Of a stretch of 64,000 bases of DNA, positions 34,202 through 42,889 are shown piece after piece. The notes under the pieces are model-generated. The model saw only the letters and a list, made by a program, of their open reading frames with translations, was not told where the DNA came from and made no database searches. The position numbers and the translations under genes are program-made. Positions within the stretch are counted from its first letter, which is position 1, and every line of letters begins with the position of its first letter. Location: assembly GCA_050299855.1 (NCBI GenBank), contig JBNKWQ010000002.1:1-64000 (forward strand), read 5' to 3'. This DNA comes from Hahella sp050299855 (GTDB taxonomy: Bacteria; Pseudomonadota; Gammaproteobacteria; Pseudomonadales; Oleiphilaceae).

Positions 34202-35227
34202 TTAAACAGAAGAAAGCTCGGTCAAAGGCCAACGTGGCCGGGCTATGACCGACAAGTCTGCGTGCTGCCCTGCCACCAGCCGGCAATGTCCGGCGTAAGC
34301 GATCATCGCGCCATTATCGGTACAGAATTCAGGCCTTGCATAAAACACCTGGGCACGCTCTTTTTTGGCCATCCCTGCCAGCTTGGTCCGCAACGACCGA
34401 TTGGCACTCACCCCCCCCGCCATGATGAGACGTTTTAATCCAGTTTCCTTTAAAGCTCGACGGCACTTCACCACCATGGTGTCCACCACCGCTGCTTGAA
34501 AACAGGCCGCGACATCGGCTCTGTACTGCTCATCCAGGGCACCCTGACTTTCAGCGTTGGCCAGAGTATTGAGGGTAAAAGTTTTCAGTCCACTAAAACT
34601 GAAGTCCAGACCTGGTCGGTCAGTCATGGGGCGAGGAAAGACAAAACGTTCGCCATCACCCAGTTCTGCCAATGCTGCGACCTGGGGACCTCCGGGATAA
34701 TCCAAACCCAGCATTTTCGCCACCTTGTCAAATGCTTCCCCGGCCGCGTCATCCACCGACTCGCCGAGTAGTTGATATCGACCGATACCATCAACCCGGA
34801 CCAACTGAGTGTGCCCGCCAGACACCAACAGGGCGACGAAAGGAAATTCAGGGGGATCATCCTCCAGCATTGGCGCCAGCAAATGACCTTCCATATGGTG
34901 CACACCAATGGCTGGAATACCAAGCCCATAGGCCAACGCACTGGCAATAGCACCGCCAACCATCAGCGCACCCACCAACCCCGGGCCGGCGGTATAGGCG
35001 ATGGCATCAAGATCCTGCAAGGTTTTCCGGCTGCGTAACAACAATGCCTGTATCAGTGGCAAGGTTTTCCTGACATGGTCACGGGAAGCCAGCTCCGGTA
35101 CGACACCGCCATAGTCGGCATGGACCTTGATCTGGCTATAGAGTTCATGTCCGATTAAACCTTCAGTACTGTCATAAAGTGCTATTCCGGTCTCATCACA
35201 GGAACTTTCCACGCCTAGTACTAACAT
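34202..35227 (-). CDS. tsaD: tRNA N6-threonylcarbamoyladenosine transferase TsaD
   Basis: Catalytic subunit for the t6A37 modification of ANN-decoding tRNAs. 341 residues, ASKHA fold: GVESSCDETG at the N-terminus, the iron/metal-binding HHMEGH, SGGHTQLV, and the late GGVSANRSLR. Divergent from rpsU, the usual arrangement (tsaD / rpsU-dnaG-rpoD). Confidence 0.97.
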   Translation of the reverse strand: MLVLGVESSCDETGIALYDSTEGLIGHELYSQIKVHADYGGVVPELASRDHVRKTLPLIQALLLRSRKTLQDLDAIAYTAGPGLVGALMVGGAIASALAYGLGIPAIGVHHMEGHLLAPMLEDDPPEFPFVALLVSGGHTQLVRVDGIGRYQLLGESVDDAAGEAFDKVAKMLGLDYPGGPQVAALAELGDGERFVFPRPMTDRPGLDFSFSGLKTFTLNTLANAESQGALDEQYRADVAACFQAAVVDTMVVKCRRALKETGLKRLIMAGGVSANRSLRTKLAGMAKKERAQVFYARPEFCTDNGAMIAYAGHCRLVAGQHADLSVIARPRWPLTELSSV

Positions 35228-35592
35228 TAACTACCACCCAGAACAGATCATCATATAAATAAGTCCGACCACTGCCGCCTGCTTTTTTCAGACAGCGATC
35301 AGCCAGACCGCGCAGTTTAAGGTGCCCCTTTGACCTTGCCAAGCCAATCAGGACAAAACACCCGGACAAAAGGTTAAATTCCAATCAGTTTTCTCGTATT
35401 CTGCCTTTACAAAGGGTTTATAACGAGATTAAAATGCCCGCCCTTGTTTGTTTTGATACAAATTGGCTGATTTCATGTTTGGTCTGTCGCTATTTTATCC
35501 AGCATTCCAGAGCAAACATTGACTTGGTGACGGGAATAAAGTCCTGACCAAGATTCAACTTTTTAAGAGCTAAACTAAAGAGAGCAGATTCG
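35228..35592. other. 365-bp spacer between divergent tsaD and rpsU
   Basis: No convincing gene. It must carry promoters for tsaD (left) and the rpsU-yqeY-dnaG-rpoD operon (right). A TTGACT near 35520 could be a -35 element for rpsU, but no good -10 is properly spaced; nothing else stands out. Confidence 0.5.
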
Positions 35593-35808
35593 ATGCCTTC
35601 GGTAAAAATTAAAGAAAACGAGCCATTTGACGTTGCACTGCGCCGTTTCAAGCGCTCATGCGAAAAAGCCGGCATTCTTTCAGAAGTACGTCGTCGCGAA
35701 TTCTATGAGAAGCCAACTTCAGAGCGCAAACGCAAATTGGCAGCAGCAGTTAAGCGCCACGCGAAAAAAGTTCAGCGCGAACAGCGTCGCTTCGAGCGTC
35801 TGTACTAA
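35593..35808 (+). CDS. rpsU: Small ribosomal subunit protein bS21
   Basis: 71-residue, very basic ribosomal protein of the 30S subunit needed for initiation. The sequence begins MPSVKIKENEPFDVALRRFK, as in other gammaproteobacteria, and has the RREFYEKPTSERKRK segment. It heads the macromolecular synthesis operon with yqeY, dnaG and rpoD. Confidence 0.98.
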   Translation: MPSVKIKENEPFDVALRRFKRSCEKAGILSEVRRREFYEKPTSERKRKLAAAVKRHAKKVQREQRRFERLY

Positions 35809-35832
35809 GCACTAGTACTTCCAATACTTCGG

Positions 35833-35875
35833 TAGCCCAACTGGCCAATATCCTGGATATTGGCCAGTTGGGCTA
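35833..35875 (+). terminator. Long perfect hairpin after rpsU
   Basis: A perfect 20-bp stem (35833-35852 with 35856-35875) around a 3-base loop, followed by TTGTTGTTT. In other bacteria a partial terminator between rpsU and dnaG lowers downstream expression; the position here fits that. It could also be an RNase processing site. Confidence 0.8.
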
Positions 35876-35943
35876 TTGTTGTTTAAGGCGTAAAATCTAA
35901 TCATCACTTCACCTTTCTACAGCATAATCAATCAGGCAACACT

Positions 35944-36387
35944 ATGAGTTTGAAAGATCTGATCACCGAAGCAATGAAAAACGCTATGCGGAACAAAGAC
36001 AAAGAGCGTCTGGGCGCTATTCGACTGATCCTTTCAGAAATCAAGCGCGTCGAAGTTGACGAGCGTATTGAAGTGGCCGATGACCGGGTTCTTGCTATCC
36101 TGGATAAGATGACCAAGCAGCGCAAAGATTCCATCACCCAGTTCCAGGCCGCCAACCGCGACGATCTGGTGGCCATCGAACAGAAGGAACTGGATGTAAT
36201 TTCCGACTTCCTGCCGGAAGCGCTCAGCGAAGACGAAATCAAGCAGATTATTCAGGACGCTGTCGCCAAATCAGGCGCCGCCAGCATGCAGGACATGGGC
36301 AAAGTCATGGGCTTGGTTAAACCGCAAGTTCAAGGCCGCGCAGATATGGGTACTATTAGCCAACTGGTGAAAGCCGCCCTTAGCTAA
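35944..36387 (+). CDS. GatB/YqeY domain protein
   Basis: 147 residues: an N-terminal helical bundle with charged residues and a C-terminal YqeY domain (DFLPEALSEDEI, then MGKVMGLVKPQVQGRADMG), the tail domain shared with GatB that contacts tRNA. The stand-alone protein has no firm function. It commonly sits between rpsU and dnaG in this group of bacteria. Confidence 0.92.
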   Translation: MSLKDLITEAMKNAMRNKDKERLGAIRLILSEIKRVEVDERIEVADDRVLAILDKMTKQRKDSITQFQAANRDDLVAIEQKELDVISDFLPEALSEDEIKQIIQDAVAKSGAASMQDMGKVMGLVKPQVQGRADMGTISQLVKAALS

Positions 36388-36494
36388 ACACCCTTTAGCC
36401 GCATTCGGGACATTCAGAAACATCCCTCATGCGGCTGACCTGTGCTACCCTTTTTGTTGATCCCACTTGGCTTCGCAGGTTGAACTCATTCATT

Positions 36495-38261
36495 ATGTCG
36501 TCCGGGCTTATCCCACAATCCTTTGTCGAAGATCTGCTCTCTCGTGTTGATCTGGCGAGCCTTATCGCCGAGCACGTGCAACTCAAGAAAACTGGCGGAA
36601 CCTATCAGGGATGCTGCCCGTTTCATGACGAAAAAACGCCCTCGTTCCACGTCTATAACGAAGCCAACCCAGCCCACTATCATTGTTACGGTTGCGGCGC
36701 CCACGGCGATGCCATCAATTTCCTGAAAGAATCCAGCCATCTAAGCTTTAATGATGCCGTCGAAGCACTGGCCAAACGCTACGGTCTCGAAATCCCCCGA
36801 GATCCTATTGCCCAACAAAATATAAACAAGCACAAGCCACTGTATGATGCATCCTCTTTCGCTGCACAGGCTTTTCAGCAGGCCTTAGCTAATCACCCGC
36901 AAAGGGACGTAGCCCAGAGCTACCTGAAAAATAGAGGCGTATCTTCGGAAATGATCAGCCTTTATGGCATCGGCTTTGCCCCTCCAGGCCGCAATTTTTT
37001 GCAAGAACAATGCTCAGGGGGGCAGCTCTCAGCCCTGCAGGAGGTGCGCCTGATCGGTGAAAAAGAAGGGCGTCGCTACGAACTTTTCCAAAACCGGCTC
37101 ATGTTCCCCATTCGCGACAGCCGAGGACGCACCGTTGCCTTTGGTGGCAGAACCCTGGGACAAGACCGCAGCAAGTACATTAATAGCCCGGAAAACCCCA
37201 TTTTCCATAAAAGCATGCAACTATATGGTCTATGGGAAGCCCGCAAGCAATCTAAATCTCTCAATCAACTGATCGTAGTTGAAGGCTACCTGGATGTGGT
37301 CTCCCTGGCCCAGTTTGGCATTTCTAATGCCGTCGCCGCCATGGGCACCGCCACCAATGAAGAAAACCTTTCCAACCTGCTGGCTACCGCACCGGATATC
37401 GTATTTTGCTTTGACGGAGATAAAGCCGGGCTGGCGGCAGCCAACAAGGCACTACACAACCTGCTCCCGCTCTACAGAGACGGGCACAAAGTCTCCTTTC
37501 TGATTCTCCCTGAGGGTGAAGACCCTGACAGCCTGGTACGCAAAGAAGGCGGGGATTCTTTTGCCGAAAGAATTGCAAATGCCAAACCACTATCAGAGTT
37601 TTTCTTTACATCGCTATCCCAAAAACTGGATCTAAGCGTTGCTGAAGACAAAGGCATACTAAATCAAACCGCCCGAGAGGCGTTGCAGAAGATCCAGGCA
37701 CCTATTCTCAAAGACGCCTTGTTCCAACGCTTGCGCGACCTTACCCGCTCTCCCAAATGGGAACCCCGTGGCAAAAATCAGAAGACATGGCAGCGCAACA
37801 ACGATCTTCCGGCAGAAGAAACCCTGCCCGTGCCGGATCGAATTGCCGCCAGAGTCTGCCTCGGGCTTTATGCCAATCCGGCATGGGCCAAGGAAATTGC
37901 AGGCACTTTGATATTTGAAATGAATGACAAATCCATGGCACCACTAAAGCTGTTTCTGCAGTGGTTGCTTGACGAAGGCATCAATACACGCGAGGACCTA
38001 CTATTTCGCTTAGCAACCGATAGACGCCAAAAGCAGCGATTTAAGAACCTTTTCGCTGCACTTGAGCACATATTCAGTGACTCGGAAATCATACAAGAGG
38101 CCCAGAGTTCGCTAGATACGCTCAAGAGAAAGTTCTTCGACCTCACTTTCGACAAACTCCAGCAATCCCTGCAGGACAACCCGTCAGACGAAACCCTGAG
38201 AGCGCAACTGAGGTCACTCACTAAGGAAAAGAACATCATGACAGCCAGTAAGAAAAAATAG
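36495..38261 (+). CDS. dnaG: DNA primase
   Basis: Makes RNA primers for replication. 588 residues from the ATG at 36495 (the frame runs 22 codons further upstream without a site). N-terminal CHC2 zinc-binding domain (CCPFHDEKTPSFHV...HCYGCGAHGDAI, about 40-70), TOPRIM core with VVEGYLDVVSLAQFG and CFDGDKAGLAA, and a C-terminal helicase-interaction domain. Third gene of the rpsU operon. Confidence 0.96.
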   Translation: MSSGLIPQSFVEDLLSRVDLASLIAEHVQLKKTGGTYQGCCPFHDEKTPSFHVYNEANPAHYHCYGCGAHGDAINFLKESSHLSFNDAVEALAKRYGLEIPRDPIAQQNINKHKPLYDASSFAAQAFQQALANHPQRDVAQSYLKNRGVSSEMISLYGIGFAPPGRNFLQEQCSGGQLSALQEVRLIGEKEGRRYELFQNRLMFPIRDSRGRTVAFGGRTLGQDRSKYINSPENPIFHKSMQLYGLWEARKQSKSLNQLIVVEGYLDVVSLAQFGISNAVAAMGTATNEENLSNLLATAPDIVFCFDGDKAGLAAANKALHNLLPLYRDGHKVSFLILPEGEDPDSLVRKEGGDSFAERIANAKPLSEFFFTSLSQKLDLSVAEDKGILNQTAREALQKIQAPILKDALFQRLRDLTRSPKWEPRGKNQKTWQRNNDLPAEETLPVPDRIAARVCLGLYANPAWAKEIAGTLIFEMNDKSMAPLKLFLQWLLDEGINTREDLLFRLATDRRQKQRFKNLFAALEHIFSDSEIIQEAQSSLDTLKRKFFDLTFDKLQQSLQDNPSDETLRAQLRSLTKEKNIMTASKKK

Positions 38262-38330
38262 GCATCCGGACCTTGAAAATTTTTTAATCAACTCCACATT
38301 GGATTCCTAGCGCAAAAATAGCATACAGGC

Positions 38331-38336
38331 TATAAT
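38331..38336 (+). promoter_or_regulatory. Candidate -10 of an internal rpoD promoter
   Basis: A perfect TATAAT lies in the 122-bp gap between dnaG and rpoD, 48 bp before the rpoD start. The -35 region 17 bp upstream (TAGCGC) is a poor match. Internal promoters for rpoD are known in other bacteria. Confidence 0.4.
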
Positions 38337-38383
38337 GGCTGTTTGATTTTTCCCCATTAAGCCACCGAATTTATAGGGTGACT

Positions 38384-40312
38384 ATGTCAGGCAATTCCCG
38401 AAAATCCCGTTTAAAAGAGCTCATCGCCCGAGGCAAGGAACAAGGTTACCTTACATACGCTGAAGTTAATGACCATCTACCCGAAGATATTGCCGATCCT
38501 GACCAGGTTGAAGATATCATCCGCATGATCAACGATATGGGGATTCTGGTTTCAGAAGAAGCCCCTGACGCGGACACCCTGCTGATTACAGATGGCGACT
38601 CAGCGACGGACGAAACAGCTGCTGCAGAAGCAGCGGCGGCCTTAGCCTCCGTTGAGAATGACGTTGGACGGACTACCGATCCTGTCCGCATGTATATGCG
38701 GGAAATGGGGACTGTAGAGCTGCTAACGCGTGAAGGCGAAATTCAGATCGCCAAGCGTATTGAAGAAGGCCTGCGTGATGTGATGGCTGCGCTCGTATAT
38801 TTCCCGGGCACAATCAGTAAAATTCTGGCCGCCTACAATGCAACTTTAGGCGAGGAAGGCACTCGCCTTAGCGACGTAATTACCGGCTTCCTTGATCCCG
38901 TTGATGACGACAGCATTCCTCAAGCCGCCACTGCCAAAATACAAGATGAAGACGACGATGAAGAAGTCGAAGTAGTTGCCCCCAAGGGCAAAGATCAGGA
39001 CAAGGACAAGGACAAGGCAAAAGCCAAAGAGGGTGAAGAGGAAGAGGAAGAGGACGAAGAAAGCGACTCCGACGATTCTGATGACGAGACCGATAGCGGC
39101 CCTGACCCAGAGCTCGCGAGGATACGTTTCACAGCATTAGCTGACGCCTATGCCGTTGTCGAGGCTGCCATTGCCAAACATGGTCGCAGCCACGCCAAGA
39201 CTCTCGAAGCATTTGAAGCCCTGAGCGAACTCTTTGCGCCATTCAAACTGGCACAAAAGCAGTTTGACGAAATGGTCAGCAATATTCGCACTACCAACGA
39301 TTCCGTGCGTCACTATGAGCGCGAGATCATGCGCATTTGTACCCGTGAATGCCAGATGCCCAGAAAGAATTTCATCAAGTCTTTCCCCGGCAATGAGACC
39401 AACCCAGACTGGGTCAAGGAACAAAGCAAAGGTGGTGACGGTTGGGCACAAATGCTGGCCAACCGTGAAGAAGACATTACCCGGCTGCAGCGTCGCGTTC
39501 TGATCATCCAGAATGACGCTGATCTGCAGGTCTCTGAAATCAAAGAAATTCATCGCCGCATTTCCATTGGTGAAGCCAAGGCAAGACGTGCGAAGAAAGA
39601 AATGGTTGAGGCCAACCTGCGTCTGGTTATCTCGATCGCTAAAAAATACACCAACCGTGGCTTGCAGTTCCTTGATCTGATCCAGGAAGGCAACATCGGT
39701 CTGATGAAAGCAGTCGACAAGTTCGAATATCGTCGTGGTTATAAGTTCTCCACTTATGCCACTTGGTGGATTCGCCAGGCGATCACACGATCTATTGCTG
39801 ACCAGGCTAGAACCATCCGTATTCCGGTTCATATGATTGAGACCATTAACAAGCTCAATCGCATCTCCCGTCAGATGCTTCAGGAGATGGGTCGCGAGGC
39901 CACACCCGAAGAGCTGGCGAAGAAAATGGACATGCCGGAAGACAAGGTTCGCAAGGTTCTGAAAATTGCCAAAGAACCAATCTCCATGGAAACCCCGATC
40001 GGGGACGATGAAGATTCGCACTTGGGCGATTTTATCGAAGACTCCCACGCGGAATCTCCGATAGACACTGCCACCTCAGAAGGCCTGAAGGAATCGACCC
40101 GTCGCGTCCTCGCCGGCCTGACCGCGAGAGAAGCAAAAGTGCTGCGTATGCGTTTCGGTATCGAAATGAATACGGACCACACCCTGGAAGAAGTCGGCAA
40201 ACAGTTCGACGTCACCCGGGAACGGATTCGTCAGATAGAAGCCAAAGCCTTACGCAAGTTGCGTCACCCGAGCCGCTCAGACCACCTGCGCAGCTTCATC
40301 GACGAACAGTAA
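38384..40312 (+). CDS. rpoD: Primary sigma factor RpoD (sigma-70)
   Basis: Housekeeping sigma factor, 642 residues. Region 1.1 at the N-terminus, then region 1.2 (TDPVRMYMREMG), an acidic non-conserved region (about 185-245, long runs of E and D with a KD-repeat stretch), region 2 (RLVISIAKKYTNRGLQFLDLIQEGNIGLMKAVDKFEYR core, -10 recognition in TYATWWIRQAITR), region 3 and region 4 with the helix-turn-helix TLEEVGKQFDVTRERIRQIE. ATG at 38384 follows AGGGTG; a GTG two codons upstream is possible. Last gene of the macromolecular synthesis operon. Confidence 0.97.
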   Translation: MSGNSRKSRLKELIARGKEQGYLTYAEVNDHLPEDIADPDQVEDIIRMINDMGILVSEEAPDADTLLITDGDSATDETAAAEAAAALASVENDVGRTTDPVRMYMREMGTVELLTREGEIQIAKRIEEGLRDVMAALVYFPGTISKILAAYNATLGEEGTRLSDVITGFLDPVDDDSIPQAATAKIQDEDDDEEVEVVAPKGKDQDKDKDKAKAKEGEEEEEEDEESDSDDSDDETDSGPDPELARIRFTALADAYAVVEAAIAKHGRSHAKTLEAFEALSELFAPFKLAQKQFDEMVSNIRTTNDSVRHYEREIMRICTRECQMPRKNFIKSFPGNETNPDWVKEQSKGGDGWAQMLANREEDITRLQRRVLIIQNDADLQVSEIKEIHRRISIGEAKARRAKKEMVEANLRLVISIAKKYTNRGLQFLDLIQEGNIGLMKAVDKFEYRRGYKFSTYATWWIRQAITRSIADQARTIRIPVHMIETINKLNRISRQMLQEMGREATPEELAKKMDMPEDKVRKVLKIAKEPISMETPIGDDEDSHLGDFIEDSHAESPIDTATSEGLKESTRRVLAGLTAREAKVLRMRFGIEMNTDHTLEEVGKQFDVTRERIRQIEAKALRKLRHPSRSDHLRSFIDEQ

Positions 40313-40321
40313 ACAAGCACT

Positions 40322-40356
40322 GGCGCCAAGCATACTCCATGAGTATAATTGGCGCC
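40322..40356 (+). terminator. Hairpin after rpoD
   Basis: GGCGCCAA (40322-40329) pairs with TTGGCGCC (40349-40356), and inside ATACTC pairs with GAGTAT around a CAT loop, leaving two mismatched positions. The stem starts 10 bp after the rpoD stop. The tail is CTCTTC, not a strong T run. A TATAAT lies in the right arm (40344-40349), but no -35 partners it. Confidence 0.6.
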
Positions 40357-40402
40357 CTCTTCAAAGACCCTCTCTTAAATCTTTCTGATTCAGAGCAGGG
40401 TT

Positions 40403-40645
40403 TTGCACAGCCTGGGGCGATCAGACAAGGCGTAAATTTTAGGATCAAGGGAGTGTACATAAAGTACATGACCACGGAGTATAAAACTTGCTACGCAGGA
40501 TTATCGCTTCAGACGACGTAAATTGCACAGTCTGAGGTGATCAGGCAAGGCATGAAGTTTTTTGAAAAAGGGAGTGTACATCTGGTACATGACCGCAGGG
40601 CAAAAAACTTTATAACGCTGAATGATCGCTTCAGACGAAGCAAGA
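40403..40645. repeat. Tandem pair of ~120-bp palindromic repeats before the tRNA gene
   Basis: Two diverged copies begin with TTGCACAG at 40403 and 40523, so the period is 120 bp. Both share GATCAG(A/G)CAAGGC, GGGAGTGTACAT-N-TACATGACC and CGCTTCAGACGA. Each copy is roughly palindromic about the central TGTAC/GTACA. The second copy ends only a few bases before the tRNA. No coding frame is shared. This looks like a dispersed intergenic repeat family, seen here twice. Confidence 0.75.
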
Positions 40646-40647
40646 AA

Positions 40648-40724
<77 letters not shown>

Positions 40725-40981
40725 TTTTTTCTTCTTAAAGTCAGTGATTTACTGCAACACTGAAAATCAGACTCCTATCTAAATAAAAGTGCCCACAAAG
40801 TGTCAGCGCAAAATGGTGTTTGATTTTAGCCAGAGTGTATTTCTCGTCACTTATCGGCTAGGTGCTAACATATGGTAGCTGCTGTAATTATTGTTGTACG
40901 GTCAATGGAGTTCTAACATTCGTCACGCTGGTAGAACTTGTTACGAGTCCAGCACACAGTGAGCAATCATGCTAGCGCTTG
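40725..40981. other. Gene-free spacer after the tRNA
   Basis: Starts with the T-rich tRNA terminator. No gene is visible. On the minus strand, directly behind the decayed acetyltransferase, 40865-40981 forms an imperfect palindrome with AGTTCTA/TAGAACT arms near its centre and GTTAGCA at its far end, which faintly resembles an integron attC site; the match is too poor to call. Confidence 0.4.
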
Positions 40982-41164
40982 TTATAAGCTAATTTTCGCG
41001 TATACAACCGTATTATCTATTTCACCACTTGGGAGTTTACGGTGATTACGTAATTTTCCCTCGCACGTGAAGCCACAACGTTCTGCCACTGCAAGACTTT
41101 TTATATTGCCTTCTGCCGCTTTAATTTCAACACGCTTAGCTTTTAGCTCATTGACAGCGTATTG
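40982..41164 (-). pseudogene. 3' fragment of a RimJ/RimL-type GNAT acetyltransferase
   Basis: An open frame of 60 codons on the minus strand without a start codon, ending in TAA at 40982. It reads QYAVNELKAKRVEIKAAEGN then SLAVAERCGFTCEGKLRNH, the unmistakable last third of a ribosomal-protein-type N-acetyltransferase (the acetyl-CoA-binding helix and final strands). Upstream of 41164 there is an in-frame stop and no GNAT sequence, so about two thirds of the gene is gone. Confidence 0.8.
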
Positions 41165-41178
41165 TTAATCCAAGGGAT

Positions 41179-41206
41179 GGTGTCAGCCTCGCAGAGGCCA
41201 GACACC
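41179..41206. repeat. Two-part hairpin at the break point of the GNAT fragment
   Basis: GGTGTC (41179-41184) pairs with GACACC (41201-41206), and inside it CCTC (41187-41190) pairs with GAGG (41194-41197). It lies 15 bp beyond the truncated end of the GNAT gene. It may be a terminator for the esterase gene, which is transcribed toward it from 42252 to 41311, or an old insertion boundary. Confidence 0.4.
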
Positions 41207-41310
41207 TGTATGTCCTGGCGAAAACCTCTGTCATAAGGATTTAGGATGGCTCGTCATACTGGTCCCAATAAAAATCTTTGGAGTACCGCCCCTTGAGAAT
41301 GAGCCTGAGG

Positions 41311-42252
41311 TTAGTCCTTAAGGTGGGAGACGATGAACTCGGACATCATCGCCATGGCGTGTTCCGCAGCTTCAAGCTGGGCGAATCCGTTTGGAAAGAC
41401 ATGGGGCATGGCCTCCCAGATGTGTGTAGTGATGGTTGCTCCTGCTTCAAGTGCCCGTTTGGCGAATTCCAGAGTGTCGCTAAGCAATATTTCGGCGGTA
41501 CCAACATGAATCTGCAAAGGCGGCAATCCCTCATGCAGGCCGAACAGTGGTGAAGCGACCGGGTCGCGAGGGTCGTGACCCGCCAGGTAATGATACGCCA
41601 AGGCCTCCAGGCCAGCGCGTGTCAGAAACAACTCTTCTTCGGCTAGCGCTTCGTGACTATCGCCTGTTAGAGTGAGGTCAGTCCATGGAGACATGATTGC
41701 GCAACAGGCTGGCGCAATCCCATGTACCGAGTTCGGGTCGTCACTGATCCAGGCCGCCAGTGAAAGTGAAAGTCCACCTCCTGCGGAATCACCTACGACC
41801 ACAATCTGCCGATACCCGGCCTCAACCAACCCGACATAAACAGCTTTTACGTGGTTAAGTGCTGTGGGAAACGGGTGTTCGGGCGCAAGCCCATAGTCCG
41901 CGACATATGCATCCAGGCCGGTTCTGGCGGCGAACTGCCCGGCCAAGTGCCGGTACGCGTTTGCGGTACCGACAACATAGCCACCCCCGTGCAGATAGAG
42001 GATGACCGCGCTCGATTTCGGTTGTTTTAGTCGACACCAGGTACCGGGTACACCGCCCACGGTCTCTGCTTGATACTTCACTCCTGCGGCGACAGGTGTT
42101 ATCTCCATCATCTGATCAAAACTATCACGTGCCTGAGGCCCCTCCAACATGCCTTTGACCGGGGCCAACTGCAAACGAATGGCAGAGAGCTCGATAAGGT
42201 CTGTGTCGCTTACCTGATGATTGATGAACCGCTCGTTAAGTCCTTTAAACAA
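41311..42252 (-). CDS. Alpha/beta hydrolase, hormone-sensitive-lipase family esterase
   Basis: A 313-residue soluble esterase. YLHGGGYVVG is the oxyanion-hole motif and GDSAGGGL holds the nucleophilic serine; an aspartate in DPVASPL and a histidine in PHVFPNGF complete the triad. The frame reaches a GTG at 42282, but TTACAGAGGAG lies 7-8 bases before the TTG at 42252, so TTG is the likely start. Substrate unknown; the family acts on short acyl esters. It lies in an accessory pocket between the GNAT fragment and an IS110 remnant, suggesting horizontal gain. Confidence 0.85.
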   Translation of the reverse strand: MFKGLNERFINHQVSDTDLIELSAIRLQLAPVKGMLEGPQARDSFDQMMEITPVAAGVKYQAETVGGVPGTWCRLKQPKSSAVILYLHGGGYVVGTANAYRHLAGQFAARTGLDAYVADYGLAPEHPFPTALNHVKAVYVGLVEAGYRQIVVVGDSAGGGLSLSLAAWISDDPNSVHGIAPACCAIMSPWTDLTLTGDSHEALAEEELFLTRAGLEALAYHYLAGHDPRDPVASPLFGLHEGLPPLQIHVGTAEILLSDTLEFAKRALEAGATITTHIWEAMPHVFPNGFAQLEAAEHAMAMMSEFIVSHLKD

Positions 42253-42325
42253 ATTTTTACTCCTCTGTAATTCGAACAACACGCAGTTGACGGTATAAAA
42301 AGCTGCTCAGGGTCAGGTGTAATGA

Positions 42326-42443
42326 GATGACTCGCCTCCAATCCTACATATAGGATGAAGGTAACCAAACCCAACGGAGGCGAATCATCATGGCTATCAA
42401 AACACTGGGCGTAGATATTGGAAAGAGCATGCCGTCATATTAA
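42326..42443 (+). mobile_element. Left-end remnant of an IS110-family element
   Basis: An ATG at 42390 opens MAIKTLGVDIGK, the N-terminus of an IS110-family transposase with the first catalytic aspartate (DEDD/RuvC-like), but the similarity stops after about 12 codons and the frame closes at 42443. Just upstream, 42326-42339 and 42376-42389 form a 13/14 inverted repeat enclosing a smaller hairpin (42341-42346 with 42351-42356). The GGAGG ribosome site (42376-42380) is inside the right arm. In IS110 elements the non-coding end encodes the guide (bridge) RNA, so part of it may survive here. Confidence 0.75.
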
Positions 42444-42583
42444 TTTACACAGCACACTCAACACCAATTTCCAACTCCCTCTAGGGCAGTCACTATTCGC
42501 CATAATTCCCCCAGAAGATCTGCAGATTTCCCCGCCATACTCCTTATCTGAAGACCACAAAAACCATCTAAGGGAAGGCCGTT

Positions 42584-42802
42584 ATGAGATCACAAATACT
42601 TGAATTACTGTCACGAGGTGCAAAAAATGAAACTGAACTGGCGGCATTTTTTGGTGCCGAATCCATACTGGAGGTGATGGAATCCATTGAACTAATGATG
42701 GCTTGGGGGCTGGTTTCCAAACGCAGCCGACAGATTCACGAGGGCAATAACGTTTTTCACTGGGACCAGGAATATATCTTCCAGGTAGATGTCGCTGCTT
42801 AA
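42584..42802 (+). CDS. Small winged-helix-like protein, unknown function
   Basis: 72 residues. The first 50 residues have the spacing of a winged helix-turn-helix (ILELLSRGAKNETELAAFFG, then VMESIELMMAWGLVSK), followed by a short aromatic tail (VFHWDQEYIFQVD). AGGGAAGG lies upstream of the ATG. No family is recognised with certainty. It precedes the universal stress protein gene by 87 bp on the same strand and may share its transcript. Confidence 0.6.
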   Translation: MRSQILELLSRGAKNETELAAFFGAESILEVMESIELMMAWGLVSKRSRQIHEGNNVFHWDQEYIFQVDVAA

Positions 42803-42889
42803 CCTGCTGAACAACCTGACGTGGATCAGCTTGAGGTGACTCTGATTCCGCTATCCTAGATACATCTACTGCAGCAGGAGACATCCACC

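Noticed and set aside
39137..40048. A 303-codon open frame antisense to rpoD
   Set aside because: It mirrors the highly conserved sigma-70 coding region, has no recognisable domain and no ribosome site, and its length follows from rpoD codon bias.
40344..40349. TATAAT after rpoD as a promoter for the tRNA
   Set aside because: It lies within the right arm of a terminator-like hairpin, has no -35 at 16-18 bp, and is 300 bp from the tRNA.
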